Shown here: piece by piece, positions 51,776 to 59,978 of the stretch | Layout of the letters: every line of letters starts with the position of its first letter | Position numbering within the stretch: the stretch's first letter is position 1 | From: Pseudochelatococcus lubricantis | GTDB lineage: Bacteria; Pseudomonadota; Alphaproteobacteria; Rhizobiales; Beijerinckiaceae | NCBI RefSeq assembly: GCF_042432495.1 | Contig: NZ_JBHLXC010000001.1 | Span: 618,489-682,488, forward strand | DNA length: 64,000 bases | Direction of reading: 5' to 3' | Notes under the pieces: model-generated | Databases searched by the model: none | Told to the model about the DNA's origin: nothing | What the model saw: only the letters and a program-made list of their open reading frames with translations | Made by a program: the position numbers and the translations under genes

Positions 51776-52933
51776 TTATGCGCCTCCCGCCGCCGCTGCC
51801 GGCGTCGCTGCCCGGCGCCCGCGCAGAAACGCGCCCATGAGGCCGCGCACGCGCGCGCCTTCGAAGATGATGAGCAGCGCGATGAGGCTCGAAACGAGCG
51901 GCGCGCCGTAGATGCCCGCCACGGCCAGCGGCTCACGCACCACGGCGCTGGAAGCGAAGAAGCCGAGAATGCGCACGAGCCCGACCGCCACCACCGCCGC
52001 CGCGATGGCCACGCCGCGCCCCTGCCGGGTGGTGCGTGCCTCGCCGAGCGCCGCGAAGGCGATCAGCAGGAAGGAGATGCAATAGAGCGGCGCGGAAAAG
52101 CGGTCGTGCAGCTCCGCGCGGAAGCGCCCTGTCTGGTACTTGTAAACGGGGTCCTCGGGGTCGGGCGACAGCAGATAGGCGGTGGAGCGCTCGCGCGGGC
52201 GGTAGACCGTCTCTGCCTCGCTCGCGGCGAACACCGACAGGTTGAGCGCGTAGCGCTGGAAGGTGACGATGGCGGCGTCGCGGCTGCCCTTTTCCTGCTG
52301 CTGCACGGAACCGTTTTCAAGCACGAGGAAGCTGTCGTTGCCGACGGTCACCGTCTGGCCGCGCTCGGCGATGTAGACCGCGATCTTCTCGGGGTTGCGC
52401 TCGTCCTGCATGAAGATGCCGAGCAGCGAGTCACCCGCCTTCTCACGGTAGTGGAAGGTGATGCCGGAATCGAGCGTCGTGAACTGCCCTTCCTTGACGA
52501 TATTAGAGACGAAGTCCGCGCGAATCTGGGTGATGAGGTCGCGCAGGGTGTTGAAACTCTGCGGCATCAGATAGAGCGTCATCGCGGCGACGATCATGAA
52601 GATCGCGGTTCCGAGCGCGGCGAAGGGGCGCAGCAGACGCGCCGGCGCGACGCCGGCCGCGCTCATCACGATCAGTTCCGAATCGCCGTTGAGCTTGTTC
52701 AGCGCGTAGATCGTGGCGATGAACAGCGCGACGGGCGCGATGATGACCACGAGAGCCGGCAGCGACAACAGCGTCACCACCATGAAGATGCCGAGCGTCT
52801 GGCCCTGGCCGGTGACGAGATCGAGCTGGCGCAGGATCTGCGTGATCCAGATGACGAGCGTCAGCGCCAGAAAGCAGGCGACGAACGCCACCGTCACGTT
52901 GCGCAGAATGTAGCGTTCGATCAAAGTCATCAT
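51776..52933 (-). CDS. lptF: LPS export ABC transporter permease LptF
   Basis: A ~385-residue permease of the LptBFG complex. LIERYILRNVTVAFVACF opens it, with three N-terminal and three C-terminal helices around a periplasmic domain. LNKLNGDSELIVMSAAGV and the SFNTLRDLI segment are typical. Two adjacent ATG codons (52933, 52930) are possible starts; no strong ribosome binding site is seen. The frame stays open far upstream (to 54694), antisense to pepA, which I regard as chance in GC-rich DNA. It heads the lptF-lptG-lptD-rsmA run, divergent from pepA. Confidence 0.95.
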   Translation of the reverse strand: MMTLIERYILRNVTVAFVACFLALTLVIWITQILRQLDLVTGQGQTLGIFMVVTLLSLPALVVIIAPVALFIATIYALNKLNGDSELIVMSAAGVAPARLLRPFAALGTAIFMIVAAMTLYLMPQSFNTLRDLITQIRADFVSNIVKEGQFTTLDSGITFHYREKAGDSLLGIFMQDERNPEKIAVYIAERGQTVTVGNDSFLVLENGSVQQQEKGSRDAAIVTFQRYALNLSVFAASEAETVYRPRERSTAYLLSPDPEDPVYKYQTGRFRAELHDRFSAPLYCISFLLIAFAALGEARTTRQGRGVAIAAAVVAVGLVRILGFFASSAVVREPLAVAGIYGAPLVSSLIALLIIFEGARVRGLMGAFLRGRRAATPAAAAGGA

Positions 52934-53206
52934 ATTACCGTTGAACCGCGCGCGGAGGCGGCCTGAAAAGACGGGACACCGTTCCGGACGCACGACGAGC
53001 TTCGCGGACACCTCCGAACTAATGCCTCCGGGCCCGTTCGGCAAGGTTGCACGCTGACGCGGCCATGACCCGGCGGAGCAGACGCCCGCGCCGCCGGCCG
53101 GGGAGGGCGACAATTCAGGGCATTTCCGGACGCGGATGGTGACGGCTGCCTCCGAAAATGCTCTGATCGCGATACAATCAGATCGTGACGCTTCTGCGAG
53201 GATTTT

Positions 53207-54709
53207 ATGACCGGCCGTATCAAGGTTGAATTCAAGTCTCTGGAACGCCCTGAAGGGGGCGAGGTGGTGGTGTTCGCCGACGACGCGCTGTCCGTATCGG
53301 CCGCGGCCGCCGCGTGGCTCGGGGAAGCGGGGCTGGCGCTGGTGCAGCGCGCGGCACAGATCGAGAAATTCAAGGGCGCCGCGCGGTCCACGCTTGTGCT
53401 GGCCGCGCCGCAGGGTATCGCGGCCGACCGGCTCGTCGTCGTGGGCCTTGGCGCCGCGAAGGATATCCCCGCGACCGACTGGGCGCGCCTCGGCGGTGCG
53501 GTGCTCGGCAAGATCGCAGGTGCGCAGGCGCACATCCTGTTCGACCTGCCGGGCGACTTTTCGCCCTCGCCGGAGGCCGCCGGCGACTTTTCGCTCGGCC
53601 TGCGGCTGCGTGCCTACCGCTTCGACCGCTACAAGACGAAGAAGAAGGAGGAAGACGAGCAGGAGGCGTCGCCTGCCGAGGTCGTGGTGCACCTCGCGGG
53701 GCCGGACGCCGCGCGGGCGGCCCGCAAGGCGGCGAAGGCCGTCGCCGAGGGCGTCTGCCTCGCGCGCGATCTCGTGAACGAGCCGGCCAACGTGCTCTAT
53801 CCGGAAGAGTTCGCGCGCCGCGCGGGCGAACTGGCGAAGCTCGATGTCGCAGTCGAGGTTCTCGGCGAGAAGGAACTGAAGGCGCTCGGCTTCGGCGCAC
53901 TGGTCGCCGTGGGACAGGGCTCGCGCGCCGAAAGTCAGGTGGTGGTGCTGCGCTGGAATGGCGCCGGCGCGGATGAGAAGCCCGTCGCCTTCGTCGGCAA
54001 GGGCGTGACCTTCGACACCGGCGGCATCTCCATCAAGCCTGCCGCCAACATGGAGGACATGAAGGGCGACATGGCAGGCGCGGCGGCCGTGATCGGCCTC
54101 ATCCATGCGCTCGCCACCCGTAAGGCGAAGGTGAACGCCGTCGGCGTCGTCGGCCTCGTCGAGAACATGCCGGACGGCAAGGCGCAGCGGCCTGGCGACA
54201 TCGTCACCTCGCTGTCGGGCCAGACCATCGAGGTCATCAACACGGACGCCGAGGGGCGCCTCGTGCTCGCCGACGTGCTCTGGTACACGCAGGCGCGCTT
54301 CCAGCCGCAGTTCATCGTCAATCTCGCCACGCTCACGGGCGCCATCATCGTCGCGCTCGGGCAGGAGAACGCGGGCCTGTTCTCGAACAGCGACGAGCTG
54401 GCCGCGCGCCTCGGCGAGGCGGGCAAGGCGACGGGCGAGACTGTGTGGCGGCTGCCGCTGCAGCCCGAATACGACAAGCTGATCGATTCGAAGGTAGCGG
54501 ACGTGAAAAACACCGGCGGGCGCAATGCCGGCTCCATCACGGCGGCTCAGTTTCTGAAGCGATTCGTCAACGACGCACCGTGGGCGCATCTCGACATCGC
54601 CGGCACCGGCATGGCCGCGAAGCAGACCGACACCAACCGGTCCTGGGGATCGGGCTGGGGTGTGCGGCTGCTCGACCGGCTGGTGCGGGACCATTACGAG
54701 GCCCGATGA
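53207..54709 (+). CDS. pepA: Leucyl aminopeptidase PepA
   Basis: A 500-residue M17 cytosolic metallopeptidase removing N-terminal residues from peptides. The signature NTDAEGRLVLAD and the metal site VGKGVTFDTGGISIKP are present; ARDLVNEPANVLYP marks the catalytic domain start. The length is normal. CGAGGA lies before the ATG. It is divergent from lptF, a common alphaproteobacterial arrangement, and overlaps holC by 4 bases. Confidence 0.97.
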   Translation: MTGRIKVEFKSLERPEGGEVVVFADDALSVSAAAAAWLGEAGLALVQRAAQIEKFKGAARSTLVLAAPQGIAADRLVVVGLGAAKDIPATDWARLGGAVLGKIAGAQAHILFDLPGDFSPSPEAAGDFSLGLRLRAYRFDRYKTKKKEEDEQEASPAEVVVHLAGPDAARAARKAAKAVAEGVCLARDLVNEPANVLYPEEFARRAGELAKLDVAVEVLGEKELKALGFGALVAVGQGSRAESQVVVLRWNGAGADEKPVAFVGKGVTFDTGGISIKPAANMEDMKGDMAGAAAVIGLIHALATRKAKVNAVGVVGLVENMPDGKAQRPGDIVTSLSGQTIEVINTDAEGRLVLADVLWYTQARFQPQFIVNLATLTGAIIVALGQENAGLFSNSDELAARLGEAGKATGETVWRLPLQPEYDKLIDSKVADVKNTGGRNAGSITAAQFLKRFVNDAPWAHLDIAGTGMAAKQTDTNRSWGSGWGVRLLDRLVRDHYEAR

Positions 54710-55158
54710 CCGACATCCTGTTCTATCATCTGCAACGCCAGCCGCTCGAAGCGGTGCTGCCGACGCTCGTCGAAAAGAGCCTCGCGCGCGGCTGGCGGGT
54801 GGCCATCGAGGTGCCGGATGCCGAACGGCTCACGGCGCTCGACGACCATCTGTGGATCTGGCGCGACGACAGCTTCCTGCCGCACGGCACCGACCAGGCC
54901 GCCGATTGCGCGGACGAGCCGGTGCTGCTGACGCGCCAGCACGCCAACCTGAACCGCGCCGACGTGCGCTTCCTAGTCGATGGCGCGGGGATCGCCGACG
55001 ACGCCGGGAGCTATGCGCGCATCGTGCTGATGTTCGACGGCAATGACGATGCGGCGCTTGCCCGCGCACGGGACGAGTGGCGCAAGGTGCGCGCCATGGG
55101 CTTTGCCGCGACCTACTGGCAGCAGGACGAGGCCGGCCGATGGATCAGGAAGGGTTAG
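54706..55158 (+). CDS. holC: DNA polymerase III subunit chi
   Basis: A 150-residue chi subunit linking the clamp loader to single-strand binding protein. TDILFYHLQRQPLEAVLPTL and the DDSFLPHGT block are characteristic. FAATYWQQDEAGRW near the end is the usual alphaproteobacterial finish. It starts inside the pepA stop (ATGA overlap), so it is translationally coupled. Confidence 0.94.
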   Translation: MTDILFYHLQRQPLEAVLPTLVEKSLARGWRVAIEVPDAERLTALDDHLWIWRDDSFLPHGTDQAADCADEPVLLTRQHANLNRADVRFLVDGAGIADDAGSYARIVLMFDGNDDAALARARDEWRKVRAMGFAATYWQQDEAGRWIRKG

Positions 55159-55177
55159 GATCAGGAAAGGGATGCCG

Positions 55178-56704
55178 ATGACGTTGCGCCTTCTGTCCGT
55201 TGCCGCTCTGGCCGCGCTGGTGATGGCCGCGCCTGCTTCCGCGCCGATGGCGCAGCAGCCCCGGCAGCAGGAGCAGAGACGCCCGCCCGGCGACGATGCG
55301 CTGCGCTTGCCCGCGCGCGTCACCGTCAGCCAATCGGCGGCGATCGGCGGGGAGCGGCGCGACTATCAGGTGACGGCGGGCAGCATCGTGCTGCGCAACG
55401 AGGCGGGCGAGCCGCAGGCGGAAGTCGGCTTCGTCGCCTACACCATCGAAGGGCAGCCGGCGCAGGAACGCCCGGTGACGTTCGCCTTCAACGGCGGGCC
55501 GGGCGCGGCCTCGGCCTATCTGAACTTCGGCGCGCTGGGGCCGAAGCGGCTGTCGTTCGGCAACACGGGGGAGGGGCCCTCCGCGCCGCCGGTGCTGGTC
55601 GACAACCCCCAGACATGGCTCGATTTCACCGATCTGGTGTTCATCGACCCGGTTGGCACCGGCTACAGCCGCTTCGTCAACGACAGCGCGGAACTGAAGC
55701 GGTCGCTGTGGTCGGTCGACGGCGATATCAGCGCGCTCGCCAACGTCGTCCGCCGCTATCTGACCGAACACGACCGGATGACGTCGCCGAAGTTTCTGGT
55801 GGGCGAGAGCTACGGCGGTTTCCGCGTGCCCAAGCTCGCCCGCCGCCTGCAGACGCACGAGGGAGTCGGCATCTCCGGCATCGTGATGATCTCGCCCGTG
55901 CTCGACTTCCAGACGCAGGGAGGCGGCGATGGCGCCCCGCTCGCCTTTGCCGCCCGGCTGCCGTCGCTGGCCGCGCTGCACCGCGAGCTGAAGGGCGAGC
56001 CCTTCACGCGCGAGGCGCTGGCGGCGGTGGAGGGCTATGCGCGCGGCGACTATGTGGTCGATCTGCTGCGCGGCCCGCGCGATGCCGCGGCGGTGGCGCG
56101 AATCGTGGATCGGGTGACGCAGTTCACCGGGCTCGACCGCAGCTTTGTGGAGCGCCGCGCCGGGCGGCTCGACATCGTCGACATCGTGCGCGAACTCGGC
56201 CGCGGCAGCGAATCCGTGGCGAGCCTCTACGACGGGCTGGTCCTCGGCCTCGATCCCGTGCCCTACGATCCGTCCTCGGATCTGGAGGATCCGATTCTCG
56301 ATGCCGGCATCGCGTCCCTCACCAGCGCGGCCGTGGATTTCCTGAACCGCACCGTGGGCTGGCGCGTGGACACGCCCTACCGGCTGCTGAGCCGCGAGGT
56401 GTCAGCGAACTGGAACTGGGGCGCCACGCGCAGCCGCCAGCCGGAGGCGGTCGACGACCTGCGCAGCGCTCTCGCGCTCGATCCCCATCTCGGCGCGCTC
56501 GTGGTGCATGGCGCGACCGATCTGGTCACGCCCTATTTCGACAGCCAGCTCGCGCTCGACCGCCTGGCGGCGCTCGGCGCGCGGGACGCTGCCAAAGGCC
56601 GCGTGGCGCTGGAGGTTTTGAAGGGCGGGCACATGTTCTACGCCCACGACGAATCGCGGGCGGCGCTCCGTGAGGCCGCCCGCAGGCTCTACGCACCGAA
56701 CTGA
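55178..56704 (+). CDS. Exported S10-like serine carboxypeptidase
   Basis: A ~508-residue secreted or periplasmic peptidase. A signal peptide (LLSVAALAALVMAAPASA) is followed by a Gln-rich linker. The alpha/beta hydrolase core has FNGGPGAASAYLN (oxyanion), the nucleophile in LVGESYGGFRVP, the acid in GATDLVTPYF, and the histidine in KGGHMFY. This is the triad order of S10 carboxypeptidases. FIDPVGTGYSRF is another diagnostic block. Starts at 55172 and 55178 are both possible; the second has better spacing to AAAGGG. It follows holC by 19 bases. Confidence 0.9.
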   Translation: MTLRLLSVAALAALVMAAPASAPMAQQPRQQEQRRPPGDDALRLPARVTVSQSAAIGGERRDYQVTAGSIVLRNEAGEPQAEVGFVAYTIEGQPAQERPVTFAFNGGPGAASAYLNFGALGPKRLSFGNTGEGPSAPPVLVDNPQTWLDFTDLVFIDPVGTGYSRFVNDSAELKRSLWSVDGDISALANVVRRYLTEHDRMTSPKFLVGESYGGFRVPKLARRLQTHEGVGISGIVMISPVLDFQTQGGGDGAPLAFAARLPSLAALHRELKGEPFTREALAAVEGYARGDYVVDLLRGPRDAAAVARIVDRVTQFTGLDRSFVERRAGRLDIVDIVRELGRGSESVASLYDGLVLGLDPVPYDPSSDLEDPILDAGIASLTSAAVDFLNRTVGWRVDTPYRLLSREVSANWNWGATRSRQPEAVDDLRSALALDPHLGALVVHGATDLVTPYFDSQLALDRLAALGARDAAKGRVALEVLKGGHMFYAHDESRAALREAARRLYAPN

Positions 56705-56791
56705 CGGGCGTTATATCAACGCTCCCGGCGCTCGACCGCTCGCGCGTGGGTTCTGCTCAAGCGTCGTATGGGCTTAAGCGCTCCTCGACAG

Positions 56792-56828
56792 GTCATGCCC
56801 ATCGAGGGCAAGTCATGCCCATCGAGGG
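56792..56828. repeat. Two copies of a 17-bp repeat in a gap
   Basis: GTCATGCCCATCGAGGG at 56792-56808 and 56812-56828, separated by CAA, so the period is 20 bp. It lies between the carboxypeptidase end and the PRC-barrel gene end (convergent). Probably a slippage duplication; too short for a CRISPR. Confidence 0.85.
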
Positions 56829-56834
56829 ATGGTG

Positions 56835-57200
56835 TTACATCCAGTACGGCCCGATGCCGTAATAGTCGTGCACGCGCTTCTCGTAGTTGCGGTCGCCCCA
56901 TTGGGGTGCCTCGTTCTCACCGAAGCGCGGACCGCCTTCCAGCTGCTCGCGCGTCAGATGCACGACGTATCCGCCCTGCTGCGGATCGTAGGTCAGCGCG
57001 GACCAGGGCAGGGGATGGTAGTCCGAGCCGAGCCCCAGAAAGCCGCCGAACGACATCACCGCATAGGCGACGCGGCCGGTCTTCTTGTCGATCATGATGT
57101 CGTGGATGGCGCCGAGGTTCTCGCCCTCGGCGTTGTAAACGGACGTGCCAGATACCTTGTCCGCGCCGATCAGCGTGCCGGTTTCATCGAGATGAGCCAT
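56835..57200 (-). CDS. PRC-barrel domain protein
   Basis: A 121-residue protein with a PRC-barrel (~residues 10-90). IGADKVSGTSVYNAEGENLG and IHDIMIDKKTGRVAYAVMSFGG match the family well. A short C-terminal tail ends YYGIGPYWM. Such small proteins are common in Rhizobiales and are often stress-linked, with unknown function. AGGAGGGAATA before the ATG is strong. It is transcribed away from an AT-richer gap shared with tyrS's 3' end. Confidence 0.92.
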   Translation of the reverse strand: MAHLDETGTLIGADKVSGTSVYNAEGENLGAIHDIMIDKKTGRVAYAVMSFGGFLGLGSDYHPLPWSALTYDPQQGGYVVHLTREQLEGGPRFGENEAPQWGDRNYEKRVHDYYGIGPYWM

Positions 57201-57265
57201 TATTCCCTCCTGTTGTCATGGATGTTCATGTAACGGGGAAGGAGCTGATCGGGTTCCGAATTATT

Positions 57266-58525
57266 TTACGCTATCTTCAGAAGAATATGCTTCTTCTTGC
57301 CAAGAGAAAGCTTGATCGCACCATCGGCAGCGAGGTCCGACAACGTCAGCTTTGCCTTTTCGTCCGTGACGGTGACATCGTTCACCTTGAGGCCACCGCC
57401 CTTGATCTGCCGCCGCGCCTCGCTGGTGGAAGCGACGAGGCCGGCATGTTCCGGGCCGAAGGCGGAAAGCACGCCGAGGCCTTCCTCCAGCAGCCCGCGC
57501 GCGATGGCGTGGCTCGGCAGGTCCTGTGCCAGCGCGCCTTCCTCGAACGTCTTGCGCGCGGTCTCGGCCGCGGCCTCCGCTGCCTCGCGCCCATGCACCA
57601 TGGCCGTGACCTCGGTGGCGAGGATCTTCTTGGCCTCGTTACGCTCGGCGCCTTCCAGCGCTTCGAGGCGCGCGACCTCGCCGAGCGGCAGGTCCGTGAA
57701 GATGCGCAGGAAGCGGCCGACGTCGGCGTCTTCCGTGTTGCGCCAGTATTGCCACATCTCGTAGGCCGACAGCATGTCCTCGTTGAGCCACACCGCGCCG
57801 CCCAGCGACTTGCCCATCTTGGCGCCGGAGGCGGTGGTCAGCAGCGGCGAGGTGAGGGCGTAGAGCTGCATGTTGTCGATGCGCCGGCCGAGTTCCATGC
57901 CGTTGATGATGTTGCCCCACTGGTCGGAGCCGCCCATCTGCAGGCGGCAGCCGTAGCGTCGCGACAGCTCCAGGAAGTCGTAGGCCTGCAGGATCATGTA
58001 GTTGAATTCGAGGAACGACAGCGACTGGTCGCGGTCGAGGCGCGACTTCACCGATTCGAAGGTCAGCATGCGGTTGACGGAGAAGTGCCGGCCGATATCC
58101 CGCAGGAACGGAATGTACTTCAGCTCGTCCAGCCATTCCGCGTTGTCGGCCATGACGGCGTCGGTGGCGCCGTCGCCGAAGGTCAGGAAGCGCGAGAAGA
58201 CCTTCTTGATGCTGGCCTTGTTGGCCTCAATCCGCGCGTCGTCCAGCAGCGGGCGCGCCTCGTCGCGGAAGGAGGGGTCGCCAATGCGCGTGGTGCCGCC
58301 GCCCATCAGGACGATCGGCTTGTGGCCCGTCTGCTGGAGGCGGCGCAGCATCATGATGTTGGTCATGTGGCCGACGTGCAGGCTCGGCGCCGTCAGGTCG
58401 TAGCCCACGTAAGCCGTGATCTTCCCCGCGAGCGCCAGGGCATCGAGACCTTCGGCGTCGGAAATCTGGTGGATGAGACCGCGCTCGTCGAGCGCACGGA
58501 GGAAGTCGGAACGGAAGGCTGTCAT
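57266..58525 (-). CDS. tyrS: Tyrosine--tRNA ligase
   Basis: A 419-residue class I synthetase. The HIGH motif is HVGH in PSLHVGHMTNIMML, and KMSKS is KMGKS in GAKMGKSLGG. The C-terminal S4 RNA-binding domain contains GGLKVNDVTVTDE. ATG 58525 is chosen since homology begins there (TAFRSDFLRALDERGLIH); an in-frame upstream start at 58579 would run toward anmK. It is divergent from anmK. Confidence 0.98.
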   Translation of the reverse strand: MTAFRSDFLRALDERGLIHQISDAEGLDALALAGKITAYVGYDLTAPSLHVGHMTNIMMLRRLQQTGHKPIVLMGGGTTRIGDPSFRDEARPLLDDARIEANKASIKKVFSRFLTFGDGATDAVMADNAEWLDELKYIPFLRDIGRHFSVNRMLTFESVKSRLDRDQSLSFLEFNYMILQAYDFLELSRRYGCRLQMGGSDQWGNIINGMELGRRIDNMQLYALTSPLLTTASGAKMGKSLGGAVWLNEDMLSAYEMWQYWRNTEDADVGRFLRIFTDLPLGEVARLEALEGAERNEAKKILATEVTAMVHGREAAEAAAETARKTFEEGALAQDLPSHAIARGLLEEGLGVLSAFGPEHAGLVASTSEARRQIKGGGLKVNDVTVTDEKAKLTLSDLAADGAIKLSLGKKKHILLKIA

Positions 58526-58730
58526 CGATCTTTCGGCTTTGCGGTGGAAAATCAGCGCTGGCGCGGCTTTGGCGCACACAGCCTGAGCGCATGCACCGGT
58601 CTATATCAGGTCGGGCGTGGTTTGGGAATCGCGCTATCGGGGCGGGCGTGCGCCGAAATGCTGGCCTGTGGCGGTAGAGATGTTTTAATGGAAAGGTGCC
58701 GTGATGGGGCGGCGCCAGCTGGAGATCGTC

Positions 58731-59879
58731 ATGTCGGAAGGGATATTGCGGGTTATCGGCCTGATGAGCGGAACGTCGATGGACGGCATCGACGTGGCGC
58801 TCGTCGAGACGGATGGCGAGATCATCCATCGTCTGGGGCCGGCCGGCTTCCATCCCTATGACACGGCCGACCGCGCGTTGCTGCGCAGGGCGATAGCAAC
58901 CGCCACGACCCTGACCGACCGGGACGCCCGCCCGGACGAGTTGGCCGACGCCGAGGATATGGTGACGCATCGCCATATCAGGGCCATCGACAGCTTCCTC
59001 TCGTCCTGCCAGTTCAACCCCGGAGAGGTCGATCTGATCGGCTTCCACGGCCAGACGGTGCTGCATCGCCCGGAAGCCGGGCTGACGGTGCAGATCGGCG
59101 ACGGGCAGAAACTCGCGACGCATGTCGGCGTGCCGGTGGTTTACGATTTCCGCGCCGCCGATGTCGCCGTGGGCGGGCAGGGCGCGCCGCTGGTGCCGCT
59201 CTTCCACCGGGCGCTGGTGCGGGCCGCGGACCTCGACGGACCGGTGGCGGTGCTCAACCTTGGCGGCGTCGCCAACGTCACCTATGTCGAATCGGCGGAC
59301 GACAACGTGCTGATCGCCTGCGACACCGGCCCCGCCAACGCGCTGATTGACGACTTCATGCTGAAGCGCACCGGCATCCCCATCGATCGCGGCGGTGTCC
59401 ACGCCAGTCAGGGAAAGGTGAACGAGTCCGTCGTCAGCGGGCTGATGCACAACGCATTCTTCCTCCTGCCGCCGCCGAAGTCGCTGGATCGCAATGCCTT
59501 TGACTTGCCCGATCTCTCAGCGCTCTCCGTGGAGGATGGCGCCGCGACGCTGACGGAATTCTCGGCGCGCGCGGTGGCGCACATCGTCCCGCTGTTGCCG
59601 CACGCGCCACGCCTGTGGATTGTCTGCGGCGGCGGTGCCCACAATGCGGAACTCGTGCGCCGCATCGGTGCCAATACCGGCGCGAAGGTCATCGTCGCGG
59701 ACGATCTCGGCTGGTCGGGAGATGCGATGGAGGCGCAGGCCTTCGCCTATCTGGCGGTGCGCAGCCTGCGCGGGCTGCCGCTGACGCTGCCCGGCACCAC
59801 GGGCGTCGCGGCGCCTACGACGGGCGGCGTGCTGGCGGAGCCTGCCGCGGAGGCGGAGCTGGCGGCAGTCGTGCCATAG
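58731..59879 (+). CDS. anmK: Anhydro-N-acetylmuramic acid kinase
   Basis: A 382-residue sugar kinase that recycles cell-wall anhydro-MurNAc to MurNAc-6-phosphate. GLMSGTSMDGIDVALV is the hallmark, followed by IGFHGQTVLHRP, VYDFRAADVAVGGQGAPLVP (as two halves), and VCGGGAHNAELVRR near the end. GGAG lies before the ATG at 58731. Divergent from tyrS, as in most alphaproteobacteria. Confidence 0.97.
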   Translation: MSEGILRVIGLMSGTSMDGIDVALVETDGEIIHRLGPAGFHPYDTADRALLRRAIATATTLTDRDARPDELADAEDMVTHRHIRAIDSFLSSCQFNPGEVDLIGFHGQTVLHRPEAGLTVQIGDGQKLATHVGVPVVYDFRAADVAVGGQGAPLVPLFHRALVRAADLDGPVAVLNLGGVANVTYVESADDNVLIACDTGPANALIDDFMLKRTGIPIDRGGVHASQGKVNESVVSGLMHNAFFLLPPPKSLDRNAFDLPDLSALSVEDGAATLTEFSARAVAHIVPLLPHAPRLWIVCGGGAHNAELVRRIGANTGAKVIVADDLGWSGDAMEAQAFAYLAVRSLRGLPLTLPGTTGVAAPTTGGVLAEPAAEAELAAVVP

Positions 59880-59903
59880 GATCGGCGCTCCCGATTTGCG
59901 GAT

Positions 59904-59933
59904 AATGAAAAGCGCCGGGAAGTGCCCCGGCGC
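59904..59933 (-). terminator. Intrinsic terminator of the MFS transporter gene
   Basis: The stem GCGCCGGG (59912-59919) and CCCGGCGC (59926-59933) with a six-base loop is followed on the minus strand by four Us (complement of 59908-59911). It lies 46 bases after the transporter stop. It may also stop anmK transcription from the other side, though without a U-tract there. Confidence 0.75.
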
Positions 59934-59978
59934 CCTTGTCGTCAGCCTTGTTTCGGTGCGGCCGTATCAGTTTACCGG

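Noticed and set aside
53161..53206. Operator TCTGAT-N9-ATCAGA with TACAAT box upstream of pepA
   Set aside because: Arms are only 6 bp and no matching -35 box is visible; too weak to list as a feature.
51776..54694. A 972-codon open frame extending lptF upstream across pepA
   Set aside because: The first 588 codons are antisense to a clear pepA gene and are rich in Arg/His/Glu with no domain. LptF homology starts exactly at the ATG pair at 52933/52930.
56792..56828. CRISPR array
   Set aside because: Only two copies with a 3-base spacer and no cas genes in the window.
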